NCBI GenBank assembly: GCA_930986645.1
Contig: CAKNJS010000001.1
Span: forward strand, 159,086-223,085
Direction: 5' to 3'
Length of the DNA: 64,000 nt
Source of the DNA: an uncultured Lachnoclostridium sp.
GTDB taxonomy: Bacteria > Bacillota > Clostridia > Lachnospirales > Lachnospiraceae
Position 1 is the stretch's first letter. Every line of letters begins with the position of its first letter. Both the position numbers and the translations under genes were made by a program. Shown here one piece after another: positions 8,623 through 17,364 of the stretch. The notes beneath the pieces are model-generated. The model searched no databases. It was given only the letters and a program-made list of their open reading frames with translations, and was not told where the DNA came from.

Positions 8623-9366
8623 ATGACAGAGAGCACGATGATTCAGCGAAAGAACGGTAATACAGGATATGAATTTGGCGGAAGAGTGCGCTACAGTGAG
8701 ATAGACCACAGAGGGACGATGACACTTCCGGCCCTGATCAATTATTTTCAGGACTGCAGTACATTTCATTCGGAAGCGGTCGGCCTCGGCATGGAAAGAC
8801 TGAAGCATGACAGGAAAGCATGGGTGCTTTCCTACTGGCAGGTTATCGCAGACCGTTATCCGAAGCTGGGTGAGAAGATCACAACGGGAACATTTGCCAC
8901 AGAGTTTAAAGGTCTATACGGGAACCGTAACTTCTATATGAAAGATGAGTCGGGGAAAATGATCGCCCGCGCCAATTCTATCTGGGTGTTTATGGATCTG
9001 GAAAAAGGCAGACCGGCACGCCCGACTGCAGAGCATATCGATCCGTATGGTACGAGGGAACCGCTGGACATGCCCTATGAGGGAAGGAAGATCGCACTTC
9101 CGGAACACGCGGAGACAGAAGAACCCTTCCCGGTGCGGAAATATCATATCGATACGAATGAACATGTCAATAACTGCCAGTATGTGCAGATGGCGATGGA
9201 GGTGGTGCCGGGGGATGTGCAGGTACGGCAGCTGAGAGTGGACTATAAAAAGTCAGCGGTGCTCGGAGATATGATCTATCCCAAACTGACAGTGGAGCAG
9301 GAGCGCACGGTGGTGGAACTGTGTGATGCGGACGGGAAACCATATGCGATCGTGGAGATGAAATAA
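8623..9366 (+). CDS. Acyl-ACP thioesterase
   Basis: This 247-residue double-hotdog protein of the acyl-ACP thioesterase family releases fatty acids from acyl carrier protein. The N-terminal half starts with FGGRVRYSEIDHRGTMTLPALINYFQD. The second hotdog carries the characteristic HIDTNEHVNNCQYVQMA segment, where conserved Asn and His residues lie. An AAGGAG ribosome site precedes the ATG. The gene is followed after 5 bp by a hydrolase and then a condensation-type acyltransferase, suggesting a fatty-acyl or ester pathway. Confidence 0.88.
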   Translation: MTESTMIQRKNGNTGYEFGGRVRYSEIDHRGTMTLPALINYFQDCSTFHSEAVGLGMERLKHDRKAWVLSYWQVIADRYPKLGEKITTGTFATEFKGLYGNRNFYMKDESGKMIARANSIWVFMDLEKGRPARPTAEHIDPYGTREPLDMPYEGRKIALPEHAETEEPFPVRKYHIDTNEHVNNCQYVQMAMEVVPGDVQVRQLRVDYKKSAVLGDMIYPKLTVEQERTVVELCDADGKPYAIVEMK

Positions 9367-9371
9367 ATAAA

Positions 9372-10361
9372 ATGAACAAAGCAATGCAGACGATCCTTCA
9401 GGCGCTCTCCTACGGCGGTATCGAGGTAGAGTCCGCCCGAAGGATCGCGGATCTGAAAAAGCTGGATCCCATGCGGATCTTTGTGAAAAAACTGGATACA
9501 GAAGTATATAATAAAGAATATAAAGTACCCATCCGCTTCTATTTTCCCGATGAGAAATCAATGGAATCCGGCAATGTGAATATACCGGTCATCCTCTTCT
9601 TCCACGGAGGGGGCTGGACGACGGAGAGCGTAGAGACCTATGACCGGGTCTGCTCGCGCATGGCACAGTCCAGCGGTCAGATGGTAATTTCCGTGGAGTA
9701 CAGGCTTGCGCCGGAATACCGGTTTCCGACGGGCTTTGAAGACTGCTATGCGGCGGCCAAGGCGCTGTTTGCCGGTGAGATCCTGCCGGGAATACGGCCG
9801 GAGCAGATTACTGTTATGGGAGACAGCGCGGGAGGAAATCTCGCGGCGGCTGTGTGTATGCGGGCAAGGGATACCGGGGACTTCAGCCCTCAGCGCCAGA
9901 TCCTCATTTATCCTGCGCTGAGCAATTGTTATACAGAGGACTCGCCTTATGAATCCGTGCGGACGAACGGCACGGGATACCTGTTGACAAGCGAGAAGAT
10001 GGCGGATTATCTGAAACTTTATGAGAGTAAACCGGAAGACCGGGAGAATCCCTATTTTGCCCCGCTGTGCGCGGAGGATTATTCCAATCTGCCGGACACA
10101 CTTATCCTGACAGCAGAATACGACCCTCTGCGGGACGAAGGGGAAGAGTACGGCCGGCGGTTGAGGCAGTCAGGATGCCGGGTGCATATCGAGCGGATCG
10201 CCGGGGCGCTGCATGGATATTTTGCCCTTGGAATCCAGCACCTGTATGTTCAGGAGAGCTTCCGGCATATCAACCGGTTCCTGAGTGTGGAGAGGGCAAT
10301 GAATGAACAAGGAGGCAGGAAGGGTGAAAGAGAAACGGCAGAGCCGGTGGAGAAAACTTGA
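9372..10361 (+). CDS. Alpha/beta hydrolase, hormone-sensitive-lipase family
   Basis: This 329-residue HSL-type esterase shows the oxyanion motif HGGGW (78-82) and the nucleophile motif GDSAGG with Ser152. The rest of the catalytic triad is Asp251 (in YDPLRDEGEEY) and His281 (in ALHGYFAL). These enzymes hydrolyse short or medium acyl esters in the cytoplasm. The start lies 5 bp after the thioesterase stop, and the end overlaps the next gene, so the three genes form one transcriptional unit. The natural substrate is unknown. Confidence 0.88.
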   Translation: MNKAMQTILQALSYGGIEVESARRIADLKKLDPMRIFVKKLDTEVYNKEYKVPIRFYFPDEKSMESGNVNIPVILFFHGGGWTTESVETYDRVCSRMAQSSGQMVISVEYRLAPEYRFPTGFEDCYAAAKALFAGEILPGIRPEQITVMGDSAGGNLAAAVCMRARDTGDFSPQRQILIYPALSNCYTEDSPYESVRTNGTGYLLTSEKMADYLKLYESKPEDRENPYFAPLCAEDYSNLPDTLILTAEYDPLRDEGEEYGRRLRQSGCRVHIERIAGALHGYFALGIQHLYVQESFRHINRFLSVERAMNEQGGRKGERETAEPVEKT

Positions 10362-12135
10362 CAATGCGGCACAGGCATTTCCGGCAGCCACTGGAAAGAA
10401 AGACTCAAGAGTATTCCGGTTTTACTGCGTGTTAAAAGAAAGGATCGATGCGGATATTCTGCAGAAAGCGCTGGATCTTACCATGGAGAAATATCCGGTC
10501 TTTCGGTTTGTCCTGCGCAAAGGAATCTTCTGGTTCTATATGGAGCCGAGAGAGCTCCCGGCTTTGGTCAGAAAGGAAGACCGTCCGCCATGCAGCCGGA
10601 TCTATGTCCCGGATCAGAAAAGGCTTCTCTTTGAAGTGACCTATTATAAAAAAAGGATCAATCTGGAAGTATTTCACGGACTGACCGATGGAACCGGCGC
10701 TGTGCAGTTTCTGAAAGAGCTTGTGAGAAATTATCTGATACTTACATATCCGGATGCCAGTTTTCCGGAAACAGATATCGGGGAAGAGCTCACAGAAAGT
10801 GATTATGAGGAGGACAGCTTTTCCCAGTATTATACAGGAAGAAAAAGCAGGGCCGGGAAATCGAGAAAGGCATATCAGCTGAAAGGAGAACGTCTGGAAC
10901 AGTCGGAGATGCAGATCACGGAGCTTATCCTTTCGGCATCGGAAGTTCATCGAAAGGCAAAGGAATACGGAGTCTCAGTGACAGCTTATCTTGCGGCGGT
11001 CTTTCTTTATGCAATATATGAAGAGGTGCCGAAAAGCAGGCTGAAACGTCCGGTGTCACTTATGATTCCGGTAAATCTGCGAAATTTCTTCCCGTCCGGT
11101 TCTATGACGAATTTCTGGAGCTGGATCGAGACAGCCTTTGATTTTCGTGAAAATACAAAGCTGGAAGATGTCATCAGGAAGATGAAAGAGATGTTCGGAA
11201 AAGACTCTGTGGAAAAGGAAATTTCCGGACGGATGAATGAACTGGTGCGTCTGGAAAAGAATCCTTTCCTGCGCGCCGTACCGCTGGAAATCAAGAATCT
11301 GTTCCTGCTGGCAGGTACTACGCTGGGCGGGCGCAGCGTAACCGCAGTATATTCTAATATGGGCCGTATTCAGATGGCGGACGAATATGAGGATTATATA
11401 GAGCGGTTCGGTTTTTTTGCAAGCACGGACAAGATGCAAATGTGCTCTTGTTCATATGGGGATACCATGGTGCTGGGGATTACATCAAAGATCATAGATC
11501 CCAATATATGCAGAAACTTTATCAGCATCCTTAAACGAGACGGAATAGAGTGCCATATGGAGGAAAACGATTTCCCGGGGTATCACGAAAAGCCGTCGAG
11601 AAGGGCGCTTATGGGACTTAAGATCTTCTCGTTTACGTGCACCGCGGCAGTTGTGATCTGCTGGATGCTTAACTACCTTCTGACATTCGGAATCTGGTGG
11701 GCTGGATATGTGACTGCCGGAGTATTCTGCACATGGCTGCTCATCATGGTCGGTTACCGAAAGCGGAAGAACCCTTTGAAAAACGGGATGTGGCAGCTTG
11801 TCATCGTGACAGCGGGATCCCTTCTGTGGGATCTGTTTACCGGATGGCAGGGATGGTCCGTTGATTTTGTCATTCCTCTGGCAATCCTTGTGAATATGCT
11901 GTCTATGGTAATTATCTCGGCTGCGGGAAAGATGGAAGTATCGGAATATCTTTTCTATCTGGTTCAGGCAGGTGCGTGCGGATTGCTCCCGTTTATACTG
12001 CTTGCGGCCGGAGCGGTTTCCGTGCCGTATCCGTCCGTTATCTGCTCCGGCGTCAGCCTGCTGTTCCTGACAGGGCTTGTGATCTTTAAATGGAAAGATT
12101 TTGTCAGAGAGGTGCAGAAAAAATTCCGCGTCTGA
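10324..12135 (+). CDS. Condensation-fold acyltransferase with C-terminal membrane domain
   Basis: About 440 N-terminal residues resemble the BAHD/NRPS-condensation acyltransferase superfamily (alcohol O-acetyltransferase-like). The active-site motif is degenerate, FHGLTDG, keeping the second, catalytic histidine of HHxxxDG. The last 160 residues contain about five hydrophobic helices, so the enzyme is probably tethered to the membrane. The GTG at 10324 is preferred because a perfect AAGGAGG lies 8 nt before it; the ATG at 10303 has no good site. It overlaps the hydrolase gene by 38 bp. Together with the thioesterase it could make acylated lipids or esters; this is inference. Confidence 0.7.
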   Translation: MKEKRQSRWRKLDNAAQAFPAATGKKDSRVFRFYCVLKERIDADILQKALDLTMEKYPVFRFVLRKGIFWFYMEPRELPALVRKEDRPPCSRIYVPDQKRLLFEVTYYKKRINLEVFHGLTDGTGAVQFLKELVRNYLILTYPDASFPETDIGEELTESDYEEDSFSQYYTGRKSRAGKSRKAYQLKGERLEQSEMQITELILSASEVHRKAKEYGVSVTAYLAAVFLYAIYEEVPKSRLKRPVSLMIPVNLRNFFPSGSMTNFWSWIETAFDFRENTKLEDVIRKMKEMFGKDSVEKEISGRMNELVRLEKNPFLRAVPLEIKNLFLLAGTTLGGRSVTAVYSNMGRIQMADEYEDYIERFGFFASTDKMQMCSCSYGDTMVLGITSKIIDPNICRNFISILKRDGIECHMEENDFPGYHEKPSRRALMGLKIFSFTCTAAVVICWMLNYLLTFGIWWAGYVTAGVFCTWLLIMVGYRKRKNPLKNGMWQLVIVTAGSLLWDLFTGWQGWSVDFVIPLAILVNMLSMVIISAAGKMEVSEYLFYLVQAGACGLLPFILLAAGAVSVPYPSVICSGVSLLFLTGLVIFKWKDFVREVQKKFRV

Positions 12136-12163
12136 ATGTTGATCATATCAGGCGCGGAATTTT
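12120..12163 (+). terminator. Intrinsic terminator of the thioesterase-hydrolase-acyltransferase operon
   Basis: A 16-bp stem (12120-12135 with 12148-12163, one G-T pair) overlaps the stop codon of the acyltransferase gene. It has A-rich and T-rich ends and could serve both strands. A second perfect hairpin (12189-12200 with 12203-12214) lies between it and the convergent HAD gene but lacks a T-run. Confidence 0.75.
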
Positions 12164-12220
12164 ACAATATCTGATCTGCTGTCTGGTCTTGACCGGGAAA
12201 ACTTTCCCGGTCAAGCAGGA

Positions 12221-13009
12221 CTAGTCAAGCCCTGCCAGTACATCTTCAAGTACTTCTTCAACGGAGTCTGTTACATATTTCGCGTGGCCCGCGATGCCGG
12301 GCGCTGCATTTGACATGGCATAACCGTATCCGGCAAGCTCCAGCATTTCTACGTCATTGTACTGGTCTCCGAAAGCCATGCATTCTTCAGGCTTCACATC
12401 AAAAAGCTCCATCATTTTCTGAAGGCCGGTTCCCTTATTATATCCCGGTACAATAAAGTCAATCCAGATATTTCCCGATGTAACGACTTTGACAGCCGGC
12501 GAAAACATTTCCTGAAGATGCTTCAGATACGCCCCGAGATCGTGGGATTTCATGTTTGCGATGGCAAGTTTAAGAAACGGTCCTTTTACTTTTGTAATAT
12601 CATCGACGATCTGCGTCGTATTGTGCATTACATTTACAATGTGGTTGACAAATGCCGGATCATTGTCTTCGATCAGACAGGTATCCTCACGTGAAGCAAC
12701 AATTTCGTAGCCGGGTTCCTTTTTAATCTCATTCATGATCCGGTAAGCCAGATCGTCCGGAATAATACCCCGGGAGATAACTTTTCCCTGATGGATGCAG
12801 ATAGAACCGTTCTCTGCAATATAGGAGATCTCATCTTTGATATCTGCAAAGAGCCGGCGCTCATTGTCGTACTGCCGGCCGCTTGCCGCAACAAAATGGA
12901 TCCCTTTCTCTGTGATTCTGTGTATAAGATCTATTGTATAAGCGGACAGTTCCTGAGCTCCGTTGTGGAGCAGTGTGCCGTCCAGATCGCTTGCGATTAA
13001 TTTGATCAT
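12221..13009 (-). CDS. Cof-type HAD-IIB phosphatase
   Basis: This 262-residue sugar-phosphatase-like HAD protein has motif I DLDGTLL (nucleophile D8, acid D10), a Ser motif II in VAASGR, the large C2-type cap in the middle, and motif IV GDQYNDVEMLELAG. Cof/IIB enzymes dephosphorylate sugar phosphates, flavin precursors or PLP. The ATG at 13009 is chosen because GGAGGAA lies at the right distance; an upstream in-frame ATG at 13096 would add 29 residues without family support. It is monocistronic and divergent from glmM. Confidence 0.9.
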   Translation of the reverse strand: MIKLIASDLDGTLLHNGAQELSAYTIDLIHRITEKGIHFVAASGRQYDNERRLFADIKDEISYIAENGSICIHQGKVISRGIIPDDLAYRIMNEIKKEPGYEIVASREDTCLIEDNDPAFVNHIVNVMHNTTQIVDDITKVKGPFLKLAIANMKSHDLGAYLKHLQEMFSPAVKVVTSGNIWIDFIVPGYNKGTGLQKMMELFDVKPEECMAFGDQYNDVEMLELAGYGYAMSNAAPGIAGHAKYVTDSVEEVLEDVLAGLD

Positions 13010-13183
13010 GAAAGATTCCTCCGTGGAAAAATGTATATTTACCTGTAATAAGACACGGCAGACCGCAATATTAAAAAGCACTGCCCTTATCTGCAACAGA
13101 TTCAGTATAACTGAAAAAAGTCACGGCGTAAAGAGACTAAGTGTCCGGACGGCACGGCACAGCCTGTAACATAAAAGAAATAC

Positions 13184-13212
13184 TTGTAACTATTTTGTAA
13201 TAGTACTATAAT
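13184..13212 (+). promoter_or_regulatory. Sigma-A promoter of glmM
   Basis: The -35 box TTGTAA (13184-13189) and -10 box TATAAT (13207-13212) are separated by exactly 17 bp. The start of transcription would be near 13219, leaving a leader of about 70 nt before the ATG. No glmS-like ribozyme is visible in it. Confidence 0.8.
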
Positions 13213-13287
13213 GAGAACGTGGCCGAAACAGATATTTTATTCAACTTTTCGGCATAAATATAATTGAAGATTAAGAGGACTGTTATT

Positions 13288-14631
13288 ATGGGAAAATATT
13301 TTGGAACCGACGGCTTCCGCGGGGAAGCAAATGTAGTACTGACAGTGGAACATGCATTTAAGGTCGGCCGTTATCTCGGCTGGTATTTCGGTCAGGACCA
13401 CAAAGCGAGAGTCGTGATCGGAAAGGATACGAGAAGAAGCAGTTATATGTTTGAGTATGCTCTGGCGGCTGGAATTACTGCATCCGGTGCAGACGCATAT
13501 CTTCTTCATGTTACGACAACACCGAGTGTATCTTATGTAGTGAGAACAGAGGATTTTGACTGCGGCATCATGATTTCTGCAAGCCATAATCCGTTCTATG
13601 ACAATGGAATCAAGGTGATCAACAGTGCAGGACACAAGATGGAGGCTGAAGTAGAGGAGAAGATCGAGGCATATATCGACGGTGAGACAGAAGAGCTTCC
13701 GCTTGCCACCAAAGAAAATATCGGACGTACAATCGATTATTCCGCAGGAAGAAACCGTTATATCGGCCATCTTATTTCTATTGCAACACGTTCCTTTAAG
13801 GATATGCGCATCGGACTTGACTGCGCAAACGGAAGCTCCTTTGCCATCGCAAAGAGTGTCTTCGATGCGCTTGGGGCAAAAACATATGTTATCAATAACG
13901 AGCCGGATGGAACAAACATCAATACAAACTGCGGCTCCACACATATTAATGTCCTTCAGGAGTTTGTAAAAGAAAAGAAACTGGATGTAGGATTTGCCTA
14001 TGACGGAGATGCTGACAGATGTATCGCTGTAGATGAGAACGGAAATGTAGTGGACGGAGACCGCATCATGTATGTGTGCGGTAAGTACCTGATGGAGCAG
14101 GGACGTCTTGAAGGAAATACGATCGTAACGACTGTAATGTCTAATCTGGGACTTTATAAAGCATGCGACAAGATCGGTATGAAATATGAGCAGACAGCCG
14201 TAGGTGACAAATATGTGTATGAAAATATGCTGAAGAACGGTTTTGTGCTCGGAGGCGAGCAGTCCGGACATATCATCTTCAGCAAGCATGCAAGAACAGG
14301 CGACGGTATCCTTACATCACTGATGATCATGGAAGTAATGCTTGAGAAGAAACAGACACTTGGCAAACTGGCAGATGAAGTTAAGATCTTCCCGCAGGTT
14401 CTCAAAAATGTCCGCGTAAAAGATAAGAAAACTGCAAGAGAAAATCCGGCAGTTACAGAAGCCGTTCAGAAAGCTGCGGACGCACTTGGAACTGACGGAC
14501 GTATCCTTGTCCGCGAGAGCGGTACGGAACCGGTGATCCGCGTTATGGTTGAAGCCGCATCGGATGAAATCTGCGAAAAATATGTGGATAGTGTCATAGA
14601 CGTCATCAAAGCAGAGGGACTGACAGAGTAA
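13288..14631 (+). CDS. glmM: Phosphoglucosamine mutase
   Basis: This enzyme interconverts glucosamine-6-phosphate and glucosamine-1-phosphate for UDP-GlcNAc and peptidoglycan synthesis. The 447-residue protein shows GTDGFRGEAN at the N-terminus, the phosphoserine loop ISASHNPFYDNGIK (Ser99), the Mg-binding DGDADR, the sugar loop GEQSGH and the phosphate-binding RESGTEPVIRVM. The start at 13288 fits the canonical MGKYFGTDGFRG and has AAGAGGA upstream; the ATG at 13264 has no support. It is a monocistronic gene with its own promoter and terminator. Confidence 0.95.
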   Translation: MGKYFGTDGFRGEANVVLTVEHAFKVGRYLGWYFGQDHKARVVIGKDTRRSSYMFEYALAAGITASGADAYLLHVTTTPSVSYVVRTEDFDCGIMISASHNPFYDNGIKVINSAGHKMEAEVEEKIEAYIDGETEELPLATKENIGRTIDYSAGRNRYIGHLISIATRSFKDMRIGLDCANGSSFAIAKSVFDALGAKTYVINNEPDGTNINTNCGSTHINVLQEFVKEKKLDVGFAYDGDADRCIAVDENGNVVDGDRIMYVCGKYLMEQGRLEGNTIVTTVMSNLGLYKACDKIGMKYEQTAVGDKYVYENMLKNGFVLGGEQSGHIIFSKHARTGDGILTSLMIMEVMLEKKQTLGKLADEVKIFPQVLKNVRVKDKKTARENPAVTEAVQKAADALGTDGRILVRESGTEPVIRVMVEAASDEICEKYVDSVIDVIKAEGLTE

Positions 14632-14691
14632 TTCGTATTTGTTGAACAAACACCGCTGTAATAGTAAAGTCATACTGATCGAATAACAGAC

Positions 14692-14758
14692 GCAGAAAAA
14701 GAAGATACTGCAGCACTCCATGTCGATGCACAGCTTATGCAGTATCTTCTTTTTCTGC
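14692..14758 (+). terminator. Long-stem terminator of glmM
   Basis: A 21-bp nearly perfect stem (14692-14712 with 14738-14758) has a purine-rich left arm and a pyrimidine-rich right arm ending in CTTCTTTTTCTG. It lies about 60 bp after the glmM stop. Confidence 0.75.
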
Positions 14759-14829
14759 TGACACGTCCAGTCGGTACATATTTTCAACTGCAGCGCCATT
14801 CTTCAACATTGTTTGATAAACCTATCGGG

Positions 14830-14860
14830 ACAGACGGGGAAGCAGCCCCTCCCCGTCTGT
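14830..14860 (-). terminator. GC-rich hairpin downstream of the amidase gene
   Basis: An 11-bp GC-rich stem (14830-14840 with 14850-14860) lies about 80 bp past the amidase stop on the minus strand. It lacks a clear T-run, so it may be a terminator with a weak tail or an RNA 3' end stabiliser. Confidence 0.4.
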
Positions 14861-14942
14861 TCTGTATACGTGAGTCAATCTGCTGTATCCGAGTGATTTT
14901 CGGACGTTTTATCGAGAATATGTCTCTCAGATAAATACGAAT

Positions 14943-15713
14943 CTATCCGCTTACGATCACCGTCTGGTATCCGGCGCGTTTGAGTCTTCTCTCGACAGTT
15001 GCCGCTTCGTCCAGTGTGGGATATGTTCCCACGGTAACGCGGTACAGCCCGTTCTCCTGACTGATCACGGCGGGAAAGTCCTGATCCAAAAGTTCCTGCT
15101 GCAGCCGGTCGGCATACATACCGTTGCGGAATGCACCGGTTTGTACAGTGTAGGAACCGGGAACTGACGGGACTTCTCCATTCATCTGCAGAGTGTCAAG
15201 TATTCCTCCTGCAATTCCTAGTGCGATATCGTCAAAATTATTATCGAACAGCATATTGTCTGTATCTGAATTGATAAAACCGACTTCTACGAGAACTGCC
15301 GGCATCCGCGTGCGCCTGAGGACAACCAGTCCCGGGCGTTCTTTTACGCCCAAATTAACAAATCCGACAGCTTCCAGCTGGTCATTTATGTTCTCTGCCA
15401 TTTCCAGTTTGATTCCGGACTTATTGTAGACGAGAGATTCTACACCGGAGTAGGTGTTGGCTTCCGGGCTGGAGTTGCGGTGGATGGAAATGAAGAAATC
15501 GGCGCCGGCCTCATTTGCCTCCATTGCTTTCTGATAAGGGGATTCATAGACATCTGTTGTGCGTGTGTAGAGAACGTCAACTCCCCGTTCCTGAAGAATT
15601 TCACCGACTGCAAGTGTAAGGGCGAGGGAGTCGTCTTTTTCCTGCCTCCCGTTATATACCGCTCCGGGATCACGGCCGCCATGTCCGGCATCCAGCATGA
15701 TAGTGTAGGGCAT
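14943..15713 (-). CDS. N-acetylmuramoyl-L-alanine amidase with C-terminal SPOR domain
   Basis: Residues 1-175 are an Amidase_3 zinc domain: H11 in DAGHGGRDPG, E25, H78 in SIHRNSS and the catalytic E143 in LVEVGFINS. Residues 187-255 are a SPOR peptidoglycan-binding domain (YTVQTGAFRNGMYADRL and VTVGTYPTLDEAATVERRLKRAGY). It would cleave the bond between muramic acid and the stem peptide. No signal peptide is visible: the protein starts directly at the zinc fold (MPYTIMLDAGHGG), so export may need another route, or it acts in a lysing mother cell. CwlD-like spore-cortex amidases are relatives. It appears monocistronic. Confidence 0.88.
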   Translation of the reverse strand: MPYTIMLDAGHGGRDPGAVYNGRQEKDDSLALTLAVGEILQERGVDVLYTRTTDVYESPYQKAMEANEAGADFFISIHRNSSPEANTYSGVESLVYNKSGIKLEMAENINDQLEAVGFVNLGVKERPGLVVLRRTRMPAVLVEVGFINSDTDNMLFDNNFDDIALGIAGGILDTLQMNGEVPSVPGSYTVQTGAFRNGMYADRLQQELLDQDFPAVISQENGLYRVTVGTYPTLDEAATVERRLKRAGYQTVIVSG

Positions 15714-15758
15714 AATTCTAATTCCTTTTCCGATTTATTCTATAACAGAATATGCTGA

Positions 15759-15799
15759 AAAAGAAAAAGGGTGACTGCCGTCCGGCAGCCGCCCTTTGA
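15759..15799 (-). terminator. Intrinsic terminator of the CNNM/CBS gene
   Basis: Read on the minus strand, a 12-bp stem (15795-15784 with 15779-15768, two G-T pairs) closes a 4-nt loop and is followed by a T-run. It lies about 20 bp after the stop of the CNNM/CBS gene. Confidence 0.75.
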
Positions 15800-15816
15800 A
15801 GTAAAATATAAAATTA

Positions 15817-17181
15817 TCAGATGTCCGTTTTGGAAGCGGTTTCATCAGAAACCTGTCCAATGGAAGCGTGTTCATCGGGAGCTTTTGAAGCAGAATCTGC
15901 CTCATGCTGACCGTTTCCCTTGTCTTCAGTCTTCTCCGGAAGATATACGTGCACGCTTTCGATACGGTTCTTATCCAGAGTTTCTACGACCAGCCGAGTC
16001 CCGTCTTCTGTTACGACTTCATCATTTAACTCGGGCAGCCTGTCGAGATGTTCGATAATGAACCCGCCCAGAGAGTCGTAATCCTCCGAAGCAAATTCTG
16101 TGTGGAGACGTTCATTTACATCATCAAGATTCATAGCGCCTTCGATTACATACTCGCGGTCAGACAGCTGATAGAACTGGTCTTCCTGTTCATCGTATTC
16201 GTCGTGAATCTCTCCGACAATCTCTTCCAGAATATCTTCAAGAGTAATCAGACCTGCCATTTCACCGTACTCATCCAGTACGATCGCGATGTTGAATGTG
16301 GATTCCCTCATTTCTACAAGCAGTTCGGATATGCTCTTATATTCATATGTGAAATGCGGTTTCCGCATGATATCGCGGATATTAAATGAATCGTCCCTAT
16401 TGCATAGGAGAAGGTCCTTCATATTAATAATTCCGACAATATTGTCCTGTGAGTCTTCATAGACAGGCAGGCGGGTGAATTTGTCTTCGCGAAAGATGTC
16501 AATGAGTTCGTCATAGGTATTGTTTACATCAGCAAAGGTTACATGCACCCTCGGGACCATGATGTCTTTTGCATCGGCGTCGCCGAGATCAAATACATTA
16601 TTGATCATCTCTTTCTCACCGGTCTCGATTACGCCTCTTTCATGACTGACATCAACGATGGTCCTGAGCTCCTCTTCCGTCATGGCTTTCTTTGCGGCTG
16701 AAAGATCGACCCGCAGAAGCAGCATGATACCCCGTGAAAAGAGGTTGATAATGAAAATCACCGGAGTCATGACGGTCATAATAAATTTGATGATCCGTAT
16801 ATAACGCAGGGAAATCTTTTCTGCATTTATCGTAGCATAGTTTTTCGGAGTGATTTCCCCGAAAACAAGGATCGCAACTGTCAGGACTGCCGTAGCAATG
16901 CTGACCATATAACCGCCGAATGCGTATGCAAGTGTAGCAGAAAGGGAAGATGCAGAAATGTTAACGATATTATTTCCGATCAGTATAGCACTCAGCATCT
17001 TTGAGGTGTGGTTCTCTGTAATATCAAGAACCATTGCAGCCCGTTTATTCCCGTCATCAGCCAGAGAGCGCAGCCGGATCTTGCTCACGGTCGTGAGCGC
17101 AGTCTCGTTGGACGAGAAGAATGATGAGAGTATAAGCAAAATGATCAATATGATTAGTTGAAAGGTGTCACCAGAGTCCAC
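15817..17181 (-). CDS. CNNM-CBS-CorC_HlyC family membrane protein (hemolysin C/CorC-like)
   Basis: The 454-residue product has an N-terminal CNNM/DUF21 membrane domain (about residues 1-190, including LSSFFSSNETALTTVS), a CBS pair (about 200-335, ending in MAGLITLEDILEEIVGEIHDEYD) and a CorC_HlyC domain (about 350-430). Family members handle Mg or Co transport or efflux, with the CBS pair sensing nucleotides. The C-terminal tail is acidic and low in complexity. The GTG at 17181 is chosen; AAGGAG lies 13 nt upstream, slightly far. It is divergent from murB. Confidence 0.88.
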   Translation of the reverse strand: MDSGDTFQLIILIILLILSSFFSSNETALTTVSKIRLRSLADDGNKRAAMVLDITENHTSKMLSAILIGNNIVNISASSLSATLAYAFGGYMVSIATAVLTVAILVFGEITPKNYATINAEKISLRYIRIIKFIMTVMTPVIFIINLFSRGIMLLLRVDLSAAKKAMTEEELRTIVDVSHERGVIETGEKEMINNVFDLGDADAKDIMVPRVHVTFADVNNTYDELIDIFREDKFTRLPVYEDSQDNIVGIINMKDLLLCNRDDSFNIRDIMRKPHFTYEYKSISELLVEMRESTFNIAIVLDEYGEMAGLITLEDILEEIVGEIHDEYDEQEDQFYQLSDREYVIEGAMNLDDVNERLHTEFASEDYDSLGGFIIEHLDRLPELNDEVVTEDGTRLVVETLDKNRIESVHVYLPEKTEDKGNGQHEADSASKAPDEHASIGQVSDETASKTDI

Positions 17182-17292
17182 TGTATTTTTTTCACTCCTT
17201 TGTCTGTTACAGTGCGTCTGATCTGACGCTGAAAAATTTAGAGATACTGCTACATTATACACTGAATCCGTGCGTTTTGCAAGAAACGTTAC

Positions 17293-17321
17293 TTTACATC
17301 CCTTTGAGGTTGGATTATAAT
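17293..17321 (+). promoter_or_regulatory. Sigma-A promoter of the murB-rapZ-whiA-HPr operon
   Basis: The -35 box TTTACA (17293-17298) and -10 box TATAAT (17316-17321) have a 17-bp spacer. The leader before the murB ATG would be about 37 nt. Confidence 0.75.
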
Positions 17322-17364
17322 AATGTGGCGAATAACCATAGAAGTGAGAAATGGAGTATATTTT

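Larger units (their letters stand above)
14632..14942. other. Intergenic region with two terminator hairpins
   Basis: These 311 bp lie between convergent glmM and the amidase gene. They contain the two hairpins listed separately and no credible gene; short frames here lack ribosome sites. Confidence 0.6.

Noticed and set aside
12189..12214. Perfect 12-bp hairpin as terminator of the HAD gene
   Set aside because: It lacks a T-run on the minus strand and lies next to a better terminator; it is mentioned but not called separately.
13213..13287. Possible glmS-type riboswitch or other structured leader before glmM
   Set aside because: The leader is short, AT-rich and shows no ribozyme core; the gene is glmM, not glmS.
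13237..14289. 350-codon open frame opposite glmM
   Set aside because: Its product is rich in Cys, His and Ile as expected from reverse reading of glmM codons; no start site and no family features.
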